Below, piece after piece: positions 1 to 15,004 of a stretch of 64,000 bases of DNA. Every line of letters begins with the position of its first letter. The stretch's first letter is position 1. The notes under the pieces were generated by a model. It saw nothing but the letters and a program-made list of their open reading frames with translations, was not told the origin of the DNA and did not search any database. Origin of the DNA: Haematococcus lacustris (lineage: Eukaryota; Chlorophyta; Chlorophyceae; Chlamydomonadales; Haematococcaceae); contig JASKMD010000030.1 of the NCBI GenBank assembly GCA_030144725.1, forward strand, positions 3,813,580 to 3,877,579. The letters are read 5' to 3'. Position numbers and translations under genes: made by a program.

Positions 1-587
1 CATCAGGGGCCAAGGGCTAGAGTAGGCCAGGGTGCCAGGGCCAGGGGCTAGGAGTACACACTCAGTCAGCCGTGACGCAGCAACCACTTGACAAGTTTGG
101 GTTAAGTGGTTGCAAACCCCCCTCTCTTGCAGCCACACTCAGTCAGCCGTGTGATCAACCTGCCGTGTCCCCTCACCACCTGGTGTACCTCTGTCACCCC
201 ACCCCCCGCCTCGCCCTCTGTACCCTTACCAGGTGGGGTCCGCCCCGCAAGCAGCTTTCGCCCATGCGTGCCACAGCAGGCTCCGGCCCTGGCTGCCCCC
301 TCCCTGCTGGCCCCCTTGCCCAGCTGCCTTGCCCACCCCACAGGGGCCTGTGGCAGCCCTGACCCCAGTGACCCTCCCACCTACTAGCCCTACACCCTCC
401 CCTTCCCTTTCCGCGTCCACCTCTGCCCCCTCTGCTCCCTCACCCCCTCCCCCCTCCACACCCTCCCCCTCATCCCTCTCCATGGCTTCTGCAGGCAGGT
501 ACCCCCTGCTCCACCTCCGCCCCACACCTTGCCCTGACCCTGGCGCTGCACCGCTGTGCCCTGCACTGTGCTGTTGCCGGCCGGGGG
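1..587. other. 3' flank of the GRC3/NOL9-like gene, no resolvable gene
   Basis: C- and T-rich sequence with short open frames in all phases and a CTG tract just beyond it at about 643-690. It lies downstream of the predicted stop of the GRC3/NOL9-like gene. That gene's C-terminal domain looks shorter than usual, so further C-terminal exons could be hidden here, but I could not assign any. Confidence 0.3.
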
Positions 588-4439
<3,852 letters not shown>

Positions 4440-5195
4440 CCCGAACGGATGTATGCGCTGACAATCAGCAGCGCGGTGTACTTGCCAGCAGCGCGGTGTA
4501 CTTGCCAGCAGCACGGTGCTGGTGCCAATGCCGCTCACTCTCGGACATGCACATGCCGCGGACAGTTGGCAGGGACGTGCGATGTTCTATGCCGTGTCAG
4601 CTTTATACCGAGTCTCTTCGATTTCCTAGGGCGCAGCTTAGAAAGTTCCGCTCAGAGCAGTCAAGTCAGTCAAGCGACATTCATCTCAGATGCCTACTGA
4701 CCCTGACTGATGGCTAGGCGTGCGGCACTATCTTACAGGCAACGAGGCAGCTCATGCATGCCCCAGGAGGGATTGCTATTGCACCGCACCAAGCTGGCTG
4801 CGCCCTGCCCAAACTTCAGGTGGGTGCCAGCTTTGTGTCGCAGGGGCAGCTGCCCTGATGTGAAGCCAGCAAGAAGATGAACTCAACGCTACCCTCCTCC
4901 ATTGATGCACGCCAGAGAGGGCACAGTCTTTCTTTCTTCTTTCTCTAGGGGCAGCTCCCAGCGTGGACTGCTGCTTGGCTGCTGCCGCTCCTGACCACCC
5001 ACAGGTCCCGGTCGTGGCCCGCGGTGCTGCTGCTGCCAGGTAAGCTTCAGGTTTCAACCAGTGACGGACAGGTGCAATAGTCTGTGATCGTCATGCCTAG
5101 CCTAGGCTGTAGGATAGGCGTGGGCCTGGCCGCAGGCCCAACCCACTAGGCAACACCCGGTGCTGCTGAAGGGCCTGCCGCCAAGGGCATGGCCG
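4440..5195. other. Upstream region of the GRC3/NOL9-like gene
   Basis: No convincing gene. A 20-bp unit (CAGCAGCGCGGTGTACTTGC) is tandemly repeated two and a half times at about 4467-4520, just upstream of the predicted start codon. The remainder is low-complexity intergenic sequence. Confidence 0.4.
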
Positions 5196-5715
5196 GGCCA
5201 AACGGCAGAGAACCAGAGATGAAGTGCTTAGCTGCCTGGGTGGGTGACATGCTGCTGCTGCTGCTGCAGCTGCTGCTGCTGCTGCTGCTGCTGGCCTACC
5301 CAGCTCTGCTGCTGTCACCCCACCGCTCACCAAGGCTGAGCAGGCAGCTGAGCCCAGCCAGCCCATCAAGGGAACAGGCCAAGGCAAGGGCAAGGCCGGA
5401 CCTGACTCAGCCTGGGCTTGTGAGACAGCCCGCCCAAGGCCTAGCAGCAGCCGCAGCAGCCTGGGGCACAGTAATGCTGCCTTGGCTTGAACTGTCATCA
5501 GCTTGCATCAGTGCATGGTTTGTCATGCCAACTGTAGGCTATAGCCCTGTCACAGGGGTCAGGCAATAGTGTAGGTGGCAAGCGCCCATGCCATGTGTGT
5601 AACTCCCTTCAGACGAAACACCACCCCTAGTGAGGGGGCCTAATCCTGCCTTTGCGTTGGTACTTTTTGCCCGCTGGGGTGACGAGGCAGGTGCTGAGCT
5701 GTGGCATACTGTCGC
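5196..5715 (+). mobile_element. Fanzor/TnpB-like element remnant: C-terminal coding debris plus conserved 3' tail (tail type 1)
   Basis: A CTG-rich stretch is followed by Lys/Gln-rich coding remains of the element C-terminus (to about 5485; frame broken, the RDCNAALN motif lost). Then comes the conserved post-stop tail starting 'GAACTGTCATCAGCTTGCAT', with the hairpin CCCCTAGTGAGGGG around 5634 and 'TTTTTGCCCGCTGGGG' near 5665. The same tail recurs at 28485, 29825, 31053, 39200, 53830-54060 (minus) and 56480-56735 (minus). Confidence 0.65.
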
Positions 5716-6680
5716 CATCAGGCACCCAGCCTATGGTGCTGGTTAAGGCTCCCTAGGGGCAACCCCACCACTGCTGAGCAGAGGGACGTGGTTAAGAGGT
5801 GACAGGAAAGGGTGCAGCATGCAGCTGGTGGTGGCTCCTCCCCAAACGCCGCCCTGGTCCAAGAGCCAAGGAACATGAGGTTGCATCCAGCACCCCCTCC
5901 TGGACCAATGAGGCCCTGCCCTGGTCCCACTACCCAGCACGTCAGCAAGGATGTTGCATGGGTTGGGTCAGGGTCAGGGTTGGACCTGCCCCTAGCCCAG
6001 GCATTGTGGAATGGTGGGAGCACCGCAGGGCTTCACCCAGCCCCCCGCCCCTGGCCCACACGCATCGCACCCCTGGCCCTCCCCCAGGACCTCACATCTG
6101 ACCAGGGAGACAGCAGCACATGGCCTGCCCTCATGCAGCTTCGATGCAGTATTTGGGTGCTGTGTGTGAAGGCTTGGCTTGGGTTGGATTGTCGGTGTAA
6201 GGGGCCTAAACAGTGATGAGGGTGACGGTGAGAGTGGTGTGGTGGAGGTCAGCATGCGCAGCAGGTGGCATCGCAACAGGGGCCTGGATCAGGTATCGAG
6301 TGTGAGTGCGGGTCTGGCAGGCAGTAGCTACAGGCCAGGGCCCACATGGTAGACACAGCCTTGTCCTTGGCCCCTGCTCAGCCAGGTGTTGCCCAGGTGA
6401 TGCCAGACTGGCCACGGCGATCAGGCTGCCCCGGCTTCCCTGGGTACCCACCCTGTGCGAGGGTGAAGGGCTGGCGGGCAGGGTCCTGCTGCACAGGGGG
6501 CCGCCAGCCCTGCGGCTGCTGGGGCTGCAGCATCAGGCTGTTGCCTTCGTCGCAGTCGGTGGGGCCAGGGCAGCGGGCGGCAGCCGTGGAGGTGAAGGTG
6601 GTGGTGCGGGGATCAGGGTGCACCTGCTCACAGGCCCCACACACACACACCACAACACACACCCTGCTGTCAGCAGCAAT
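5640..6680 (-). repeat. Transplanted copy of the 52.87-53.9 kb gene block (orphan STPG exon)
   Basis: This block is a near-identical inverted copy of 52866-53905. On the minus strand it still holds an intact acceptor and an exon homologous to the STPG-gene exon at 52923-53094. Sampled differences are few: for example 'RCPGPTDCDEG' here against 'RFPAPTDCDEG' there. Homology stops abruptly near 6680. The left side runs into the element tail ending near 5715. No neighbouring exons of the gene are present, so this is an orphan exon, not a functional gene. Confidence 0.85.
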
Positions 6681-6767
6681 ACTGCTGAGTGGTTGACATC
6701 AGGTGAGAATGTGATTCAACATCTGTATTGTCCCTCTCTCTTTACCTCCTAATTGTAGGAGTCACCC

Positions 6768-7080
6768 GGGGAAGACGGGGCGCTTGCGTTTCCCCTTCGG
6801 GGGCATCTCAGGGATTCAGTGCCATTATCCAAGCGGAGTGGCCGTGTTGGGATGTGCATCAAGTCGCCATCTAACCGGAGTGCCGGCACACGGAGTGGGG
6901 CGGAAGGGAGGTCCATTACATTACATTTATATTACATGGTGCTGTCCCCACAGTGGCCAAGTTCTCCAGTGATGGCGAGTACAGGCCTGCCAGGCTGAAG
7001 CACGCTGCCGCCTGCCATGTCCTTGCACGGCGGGACAGGACATCCCACCTGGTCTTCTGCCTAAGCAAACTTAAGTGAAC
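6768..7080 (-). mobile_element. 5'-end fragment of the Fanzor/TnpB-like element (basic N-terminus)
   Basis: On the minus strand an ATG at about 6810 opens 'MPPKGKRKRPVFPG' and then stops. The start matches the 'MPPKRKRKRP' start of the element at 20781, and the 250 bp upstream match as well ('TCCAAGCGGAGTGGCCGTGT' and onward). Truncated pseudogene start; the preceding conserved sequence is presumably the element promoter and 5' end. Confidence 0.7.
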
Positions 7081-7435
7081 TGAAGTGGTTTGGAGTACCA
7101 GCAATAGGTGCTAGGGGCAGGGTTAGGCCAGGCCAAGCCAGGCCAGGCCAGGCCAGGCCAGGTCAGCTGGTCGCTGCCTGAGCAAGCTTGCTGTTTTGAC
7201 CAAGCTGTCGTGTGGGCCGTTGCAAACTGCGCACCATGCACCAGGGAAGCTCACGGCTCCCACATGTCCATGGTATTCTATGCCCAACCTGCTGGCACCA
7301 AACCAGCAGGGCAAGGCTACCGGGTCTCAGAATAGCAGCTGGGTCCCCAGCTGGGCAGAGGTAGCAACATGCAGTGCGGGGCCATGGGGGGACTTTTGCG
7401 GCGCCACAGTCTGCTCTTGACCAGACAAACCAAGG
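7081..7435. other. Intergenic, no gene
   Basis: Contains a short AGGCC/AGGCCA run at about 7126-7162 and nothing else recognisable. Confidence 0.4.
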
Positions 7436-8440
7436 TCATTTAACATGGAACAACGTGTTTGACTGTGGGTAATCTCACTCAGGTGCTCCAAACAGATTGT
7501 AGCATCCTGGGTCGCACCCTTGATGACTGCCAACCCCACACCGGTGGCACGTCCCCCCTAGACCACTGGGCTCCCCATCAAAACTAACAGCTAACAGCCT
7601 GTGCAAACTACCAGGCCCTATGCATTGTTGCGGGCTCGGCCATCAATATCACGCCGGTACTCTGCAGCCCGGTGCAACCTCTGCCTAACCTTGGGCAGCC
7701 GGTCATTGACCAGCTTGTAGCGCTGATGGTACTCCTTGCCAACCAGGGCCAGAGCCTCCAGGTCATCCCATTGGCACAGCTCCAGGGGGCGCTGCTTGCT
7801 CTCCTCAATGCGCTGGAAGTTGAGGCAGGGGTTGGTGTCCAGGTCCAGCCACCTGCCCCATGGGGGGCCCTGGGGTTGTGGCACTGGGCCAGGTGGGGGC
7901 TGGGCAGGGGGCTGAAGTGGTCGGGGGGCTGGTCCTGGGCAGGGGGAGGGGGCTGGTCCTGGGCAGGGGGAGGGGGAGCGTCCTGGGCAGGGAGAGGGGC
8001 TAGGGGGTCCTGGGCAGGGGCAGGGTGGTGCTGAGCTGGGGGAGGGGGGTTGGGCAGCACCTCATGGCACCACTTCAGGCCCCGCACATACTTAGCATGC
8101 CGCTGGCTCTAGGCTGGGCGCACAAGCCGTGGTTGACCTGGCCTGCTGGGGGTACCCAGTCTGCGGGCCTAGGATGGTCAGGTGGTAGGTGCTATCACAT
8201 GGCTGGCAGACGTGCACTGCCTGCTCTTGAACAGGCGCTCATCGCCCCACGCAATCAGATGACATTGGCAGCAGCCTAAGATCCTAGTCCAGCACTGTCC
8301 CACCAGTGCACTTGGGCATAGGTACAGATGTTGGGCTGCTGATGTGTTGGAGGCACGATAGTGGGGCTGGCAAAGAACTTGCCTAGATACCTGAACTTGC
8401 CCTTGCCCTTGCGCAATGACGCGCCAGCCCACTCGGTTGC
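7436..8440 (-). pseudogene. Fanzor/TnpB-like C-terminal half, variant B, with tail type 2
   Basis: Reading on the minus strand: a block 'HLIAWGDERLF' (about 8255-8220) that may correspond to the RuvC-II neighbourhood; 'VRGLKWCHEVLPNPP' near 8085-8045; a Pro/Gln linker; then 'WLDLDTNPCLNFQRI' (about 7845-7800), the counterpart of the RuvC-III-like DRDxNAAxN; and a C-terminus 'YKLVNDRLPKVRQRLH' ending RARNNA-stop at 7618. The two parts are in different frames, so at least one frameshift separates them. Beyond the stop, 7617-7436 is a conserved non-coding tail also present at 19130-19370 (minus) and 42135-42365 (plus). The motif assignment to TnpB/Fanzor is from memory of the family; the coding region is clearly broken. 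Confidence 0.6.
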
Positions 8441-8853
8441 CGTGATCACATCCAAGTTAAGACTGCCTGCTCAGGGCAAGGCCCATCAAGCACCTTTACC
8501 CCACCCGAGCTGACAATTGAACGAGTGAAAGGCAGGGCATCAAGCAGTTTGCTATGCGATGGGTGAAAAGGATGGCCTACATCGCTGCTCATTAGTTTGG
8601 CCGTGGCCATTACATCAGTTGAGTGTCAGTTGAGGATCTTCTCAACTTTTGCCATGCAGAAGCTTGCAGTGTAGGCCTAGGAAAGCCTGGCCCACCCGTG
8701 CGGATGCACCAGAGAGGTATGATATGAACGCCGCAATGCGGCTGGAACCTTTAGGACGGGGGACCACGCGAGGCCAGCCCGCGCAGGTAGCTTGTGCATA
8801 TCCTTGGCCTTTCCGCGGATTACTCTCGCGGAACCTCTTTTGTGTGTTTCACA
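8441..8853. other. Upstream region of the helical-repeat protein gene
   Basis: No gene. Presumed promoter and 5' UTR of the plus-strand gene starting at 8854; no clear TATA box. Confidence 0.35.
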
Positions 8854-11800
8854 ATGCCCGCCACCACGGGGTCGCAGGCCGATGCAGTGTGCACCAATGT
8901 CAGGCCGTTAGTAGGCCCCGGAAGAGCTCATCCTGCCCCAGTCGCCACACCTAGCAGCCTTGCGAGTAATGTCCAGCAAGTTTGCTATGCATCGGAGCGA
9001 CGCTCTGCGCCCGCCGGACAGCCTAAGCAGCAAGCAAAACAGCCTGCAAGCACGACAGCTCTTGAGAAGCAGCTGTCCCGGGCGACGTCCCAGGAAGCGA
9101 TAGTGACGGTGCTTAAGGCACGGACAGAGCGGTTAAGTACAGCCGACCGTGTGCTTATATGCAACCACATGGCCCGTGTCTGCATACCAGCCACCATGAC
9201 TGTGCGCAGCTGGAACACGTTGCAGGTGGGGGCATGCAACCAGCTCACAGCTGGCATGAGAAACAACCGTGTCACAATGTCTGTGACAACACGTTTGAGC
9301 TGCAGACTCAGATGGAGGAGCACATCCTTGCCCTGGACTCAGACATGAGCAAGCTGACAGCGTATGAGTTGCTGGTGTTGCTGGCAGCCATAGCCCGCGC
9401 ACGGTACACCCCACCCATTCCCTGGCTGCAGCGCTATTTCAAACTATCGCAACCTACCCTTTCAGAGTATGGCACAGGCTTCACAGTACTTGCACTCAGG
9501 TGCGCATTGAATGCGCTGGCGGTGACAGCAGCGATGCAACAGCCTGGGTGCTGGCATGGCAGCAGCAGTAGCGGCCCACAAACAGAGCTGGGCAGGGGTA
9601 AGGGAGGCTTTGAGGCCATTGTGTGAGGGTGGATACTGGGGGACAAAGTTAGGTCAGTGGCAAGGATGGCCTATGTCTGCACTGCTAGCAATGTGAAGCA
9701 TGCTGCTCCATCCTGGCATGGGGTGCAAGAATGGATTGCCCTGCCCTCCCTCACCTCTTGGACATCTGTTAGCCCTGACCAACCCCCTGCCTGACTAGCT
9801 GCCCAGCTGGTATATGCACCTTCTGTTTCTGGACCCAGCACTGGCCATTGCTGCTGCCAGCTGCTCCTAATGAGTGCTACCCAAACTGTTCAACCCGCTA
9901 CTGGCCACCTGCTGCTGCCCGTGTCTGACCTGTCCAGCCCTGCTGCTGCCCTGCGATGCCCAGGGCTGTAGCCCGGTTAGACCTGCGCAACTGGCAGCTG
10001 CTCACAGTGCCCGGCTTTGCTGGCTGGATGGAGGCGATGCTGCAGCGGTGCCAAGGGCTGGCGCGTGCTTACCGGGCAGAGGAGGTGACGCGCTTGTTCC
10101 AATGCTTGCAAGAGTTGCGCTGGCGCCCCACACAGCCTTGGCTGGCAGCCTTCTCCCCTGTCATCACGTGCGTGGTGGGCAATGGGGCCTGGGCAGCTGC
10201 ACAATTGTTGGGAGCATGGGAGTTGGGAGCATGGGCAGGCAACCCGAAGGTCAGCCTGTTAGACTGGTGAGGTTGAGGCAGAGTTTGAGGGGCAGCATGC
10301 CAGGGCGAGGGCATTCTGGGGGGTGGTGAAGGGGGAGCTGGGGTCTCACTGCTCCCATGCTGGCACTGGCACTGGCACTGACCCCCATCACCAACACTGG
10401 CGCTGACACTAACAGATGCCTTGCTGCTGTGCTGGCACACACCCTTGACTCACAGCATTGGCATTGACACTGCCGTGCTGGCCCGGACACTGGTATTGAC
10501 TCCGCCGTGCTAGTTGCAACACTGGCAATCACACTGCCACGCTGACAGCGACACTGACATGCTGGCACTGACCCCGCACTGAGTGGCTGGCACTGCCGTG
10601 TAGGTCGCACCTGCCGCAGATGGACCCGCCACTGCTGGCCAAGCTGCTGCACGCCTACAGCCAGCTGAAGCTGCCTGTAGACAACCCCACGTTGGCTCTG
10701 GCCTTATCCACGCAGATGGTCAGCAAGCTACCCCTGTTTGATGATGCCGACCTGGCCACTGCTATTCAGGTGAGGCGACCTGCAGGTGGTAGGGGCAGGG
10801 ATGGGCCAGAAGCAGGCAAATCGGCGAGCCCAGGGCAGAGGCAGCAGCAAAGGCAGGGGCAGGGGCAAAGCAACGGAAGCAGGAGCAGCAGCAGCTGCAG
10901 CAAAGGCAGGGTTGAGGGGTGTAGCAGCAGCAGACAGGTCAGGGGCAGACAGCGCAATGTGTGTACACTGCAGCCAAGGCAGCCAACCTTCCAACCTTCT
11001 TCCAGAGGTTGGGCCCTACGCCCTTACTGCCAAGCTGGCTCCCCTTTCAGCCTTCCTCCAGCACCACCCAGAACCCACCCCCACCCCACACCCACCTCCA
11101 CCCCATCTCACACCCACCTCCACCCCATCTCACACCTACCTCACCCCCACCTCATTCACCTCATGTCTGCCTCGCCCTCAGCTGACACGGCCCTGCCCCT
11201 GCGTTGAAGGCGTTCAGGCTAGTGCGACGCCTGGCTCGGGGCGACATGTTTGTTACCTTCATGGCCGAGGTGGGCCACAAGCTGCCCCTGTTTGAGCCCA
11301 AGGCCCTGGCCAATCTGCTGGATGCGCTGGGAATGCTGGTAGAGACAGGCGAGCTGCGCCCCACCCCGTCGCAGCAGCTGCAGCAGCGGCAGCAGCAGCG
11401 CGGGCAGCAGCGACTGCAGCAGCAGCAGCAGCAGCAGCAGCAATGGGCCAACAGGCAGCACCACGCAGCAGCAGGGGGACAGCAGGAGCGGTCGGACCAC
11501 CTCCTACCCCCTTCCCTGGCACCGCATGCCAACTCCTCAGACAGCTGGCCGCTGCAGCAGCCCGTGCCTGCAGCCCCGCAGCCCCTGGCCCCACAGCAGG
11601 CAGAGCAGCGGGTCAGGTGGCCGCCCCCTCAAGGGCTCCAGCAGCAGGGTGTTGAGCAGCAGTGGCCACAGGGGCAGGGCGGCCCAGCCTACCCGGATGC
11701 GGGGCTGGGCAGCGGGGGAGTGGGTGTGACATGGCCGGGGCCGGGGCCGGGGTCCCCACAGCGGGCACCCACCCCAGCGCCACAGGGCAGCAGCTTCAGC

Positions 11801-14800
11801 AACAGTGCCCTGGCCCAGGGCTCAAGCCATGGCACGGCAGCCAGCTGGTCAGGGAGGTGGCCAGGGGGTGGGCCCCCCCACACCCCCCATGCGGATCCCT
11901 TGGCAGCGCCTGCGAGGGGCTCCCCTCCTCCCCGGCCCAGCCTCCCTCCCCCTGCCCCTCCCCTCAGTGCGGGCAGTGGGCAGCAGCTCCAGCCCGAGCA
12001 GGCCAGCCATGTCAGCCATGTCACCCTGTGGCCCCGCTCTGACCCTCTTGCGCACTCTCCCCCCCCTCCCCCCTTCCCCTCACCTGCCATGCAGCTCCTC
12101 ATCCCAGCTTCTGCCTGGCCCGCCCCACCCCCCTCACATTCATACAGCCATGCTGCTCCAGCCGCAGCTGCAGCCATGGCAGGGGCTACGGCTGCAGTGC
12201 CCCGCCACTACGCCTCGTCACGGAGGCAAGGCCATACACCCACCCCCCCGCTGCCCTGGCCAGCCGCTGCCTGGCTGCAGCAGGCGGCCCAGCGCCTGGG
12301 GCAGTGCGCGGCAGCCATGACCGCCAGGGAGTTGGTGTCAGCGATGAGGGGGCTGGCCGTGCTCAAGTGGGTCTGGCTGACGGCAAGGGGGCCAAGGCCA
12401 GGTGTAGGGGAGAAGGGGTGTGGGGTGCTAGATGTAGGGAAGTGGGAGAAAGGGCCAAGGGCAGCTTGCCATGCTGCTCTTCTTCCTAGTAGAGAGCAAC
12501 CGTTGGTTGGGGTCCATCTCAGGGCTAGTCGCACAAGAGCATACTACAGAGCTTGCTAGCTTGCCTGCCAGCCTGCCTACCTGCCTGCTTGTAGGGCCCC
12601 TGTGAGCGGTGTGGTGGTGGAGTCCTGCCTGGCTGCCCTGACCCACATACGCCTCACTCAGCTCAGCACTGAGGACTTCATCGACCTGGCCACGGTAAGC
12701 TGCCCCCCCACTTACCTTCCCCCATGCAGCCCCTGCCTGACCACCCTGCCCTGACCACCCTGCCCTGACCGCCCTGCCCTGGCCACCCTGCCCTGACCAC
12801 CCTGCCCTGACCACCCTGCCCTGGCCACCCTGCCCTGACCACCCTGCCCTGACCGCCCTGCCCTGGCCACCCTGCCCTGGCCACCCTGCCCTGACCGCCC
12901 TGCCCTGACCGCCCTGCCCTGACCACCCTGCCCTGACCACCCTGCCCTGACCACCCTGCCCTGACCGCCCTGCCCTGACCACCCTGCCCTGACCGCCCTG
13001 CCCTGACCGCCCTGCCCTGGCCACCCTGCCCTGATCACCCTGCCCTGACCGCCCTGCCCTGGCCACCCTGCCCTGGCCACCCTGCCCTGACCACCCTGCC
13101 CTGACCACCCTGCCCTGACCACCCTGCCCTGGCCACCCTGCCCTGACCACCCTGCCCTGGCCACCCTGCCCTGGCCACCCTGCCCTGACCACCCTGCCCT
13201 GACCACCCTGCCCTGACCGCCCTGCCCTGACCACCCTGCCCTGACCGCCCTGCCCTGACCGCCCTGCCCTGGCCACCCTGCCCTGACCACCCTGCCCTGA
13301 CCGCCCTGCCCTGGCCACCCTGCCCTGGCCACCCTGCCCTGGCCACCCTGCCCTGACCACCCTGCCCTGACCACCCTGCCCTGACCACCCTGCCCTGACC
13401 ACCCTGCCCTGACCACCCTGCCCTGACCACCCTGCCCTGACCACCCTGCCCTGGCCACCCTGCCTGGCCCTGTGTTGTAGGCCCTCAACGCCTTCTCCTA
13501 CCGTCCCAGCCAGCCGGAGGCCGCAGCGCGTTTCAGCACCTGGCTGCAGGCCTTCCAGCACCTGGCAGCACGCCGCACCTACCAGCCCTCCAAGGTGAGC
13601 ACTGAGCCACCAGGGGCCCGCCAGGGGCTCAGCTGGCAGCCCTTGCACAGAACTGAGCCTCTGCATACTACTGGGAGCAACCCTTGCTGGACCAACTTCA
13701 ACTCAATCGCAGTACTGAGAGGAGTCCTTGCTGGGCGCAATCACTGACAGCAGTCCATCACCCTTGCTTTGTCACGGGTCCCCCCACCCGACCCCTCTCT
13801 TGACCACCTCTCTTGCTTCAGATCCCACTGCCATTATCGCTGCTGCCGTCCACAGCTGGCTACCCCTACCTACCTGCTTGACCCTCACCCCTTGCTCCCT
13901 CCTCCTTCCTACCCTCCTGACCCCTACCCTCCTGACCCCTATCCTCCTACCCCCTACCCCCCTCCTCCCTACCTTCCTCCTCCCTATGCCCTAATGTCCC
14001 ACCAGCCTCCCTGGCCTCCCTGCTGGTCCATGTTGCGCAGGTGTGCAGGATGCTGTCCGCCCTGTCAGGTCTGCCTGCACAGCTGAGCACGGTGCGCTTC
14101 CTCACCAGCCTCATGTTCCAGGTACGCAGTGGAGGGCCCCACGCCCTGCGCCACGCCTCCCCCTCCGGCCTGCTGGAGCTGGGCCTGGCGCTGCGCCGCC
14201 TGGGGCTGATGCCGGACTTTGGCTTCGTGCACGCCTACGCCCAGGCGCTGCGCCACAACTGGAACGCATTCAAGCCAGAGGTGCGCGGGCTGGCTTGGGG
14301 GCACTGATGTGGGCCTTTGGAGCTGCACAAGCGCCTGCCCCTGCCCCTGGCCCCTGCCCCTGGCCCCTGGCCCCTGGCCCCTGGCCCCTGGCCCCTGGCC
14401 CCTGGCCCCTGGCCCCTGGCCCCTGGCCCCTGCCCCTGGCCCCTGGCCCCTGGCCCTGGCCCCTGGCCCCTGTCGCTGGCCCCTGGCCCCTGGCCCCTGC
14501 CCCTGGCCCCTGCCCCTGGCCCCTGGCCCCTGGCCCTGGCCCCTGGCCCCTGTCGCTGGCCCCTGCCCTTGGCCCCTGTCGCTGGCCTGGCCCTTCCCCT
14601 GGCCGTTGCCCCCGGGCCCCCGCACAGCCCCCCCCTGCACCCCCCCCCTCCCCCTTGGCCAGCAAGCCACCCGCTCCTGCCCCTGCGCCTGGCAGGACTA
14701 CGGGCCCTTGCTGGGCGCCCTGGCCTCCATGCAGCCCAGCAGCGTGGCTGTGGACCAGCAGTGGCTGTCTGAGATGCTGCTGGCAGCGCGGAGCAAGGTG

Positions 14801-14950
14801 GAGGCCATGGGCCCGGGCGCAGTGCTGACGCTGCTGGAGGGCATGGCAGCACTGGCCACCAGCTGCACGGACCTGGACCGGGCGGCCCTGGCCAGCCCCA
14901 CAGCCCTGGACTTAGCGCTCACCAGGTAGGCGGGGCGCCGCTGCTGCTGC

Positions 14951-15004
<54 letters not shown>

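Noticed and set aside
5634..5645. Hairpin plus CTAA at the tail end as a Helitron 3' terminus
   Set aside because: Sequence conservation continues 40 or more bases past the hairpin in several copies and no Rep/helicase coding is seen, so a Helitron end is not supported.
12428..13666. 412-codon minus-strand frame of repeated VRAGWSGQGGQGR
   Set aside because: Shadow of the 14-bp intronic minisatellite of the plus-strand gene.
14065..14929. Several overlapping Gly/Pro-rich frames
   Set aside because: They run through the CCCCTGG array; only the segments in phase with neighbouring exons (14041-14280, 14696-14925) were kept.
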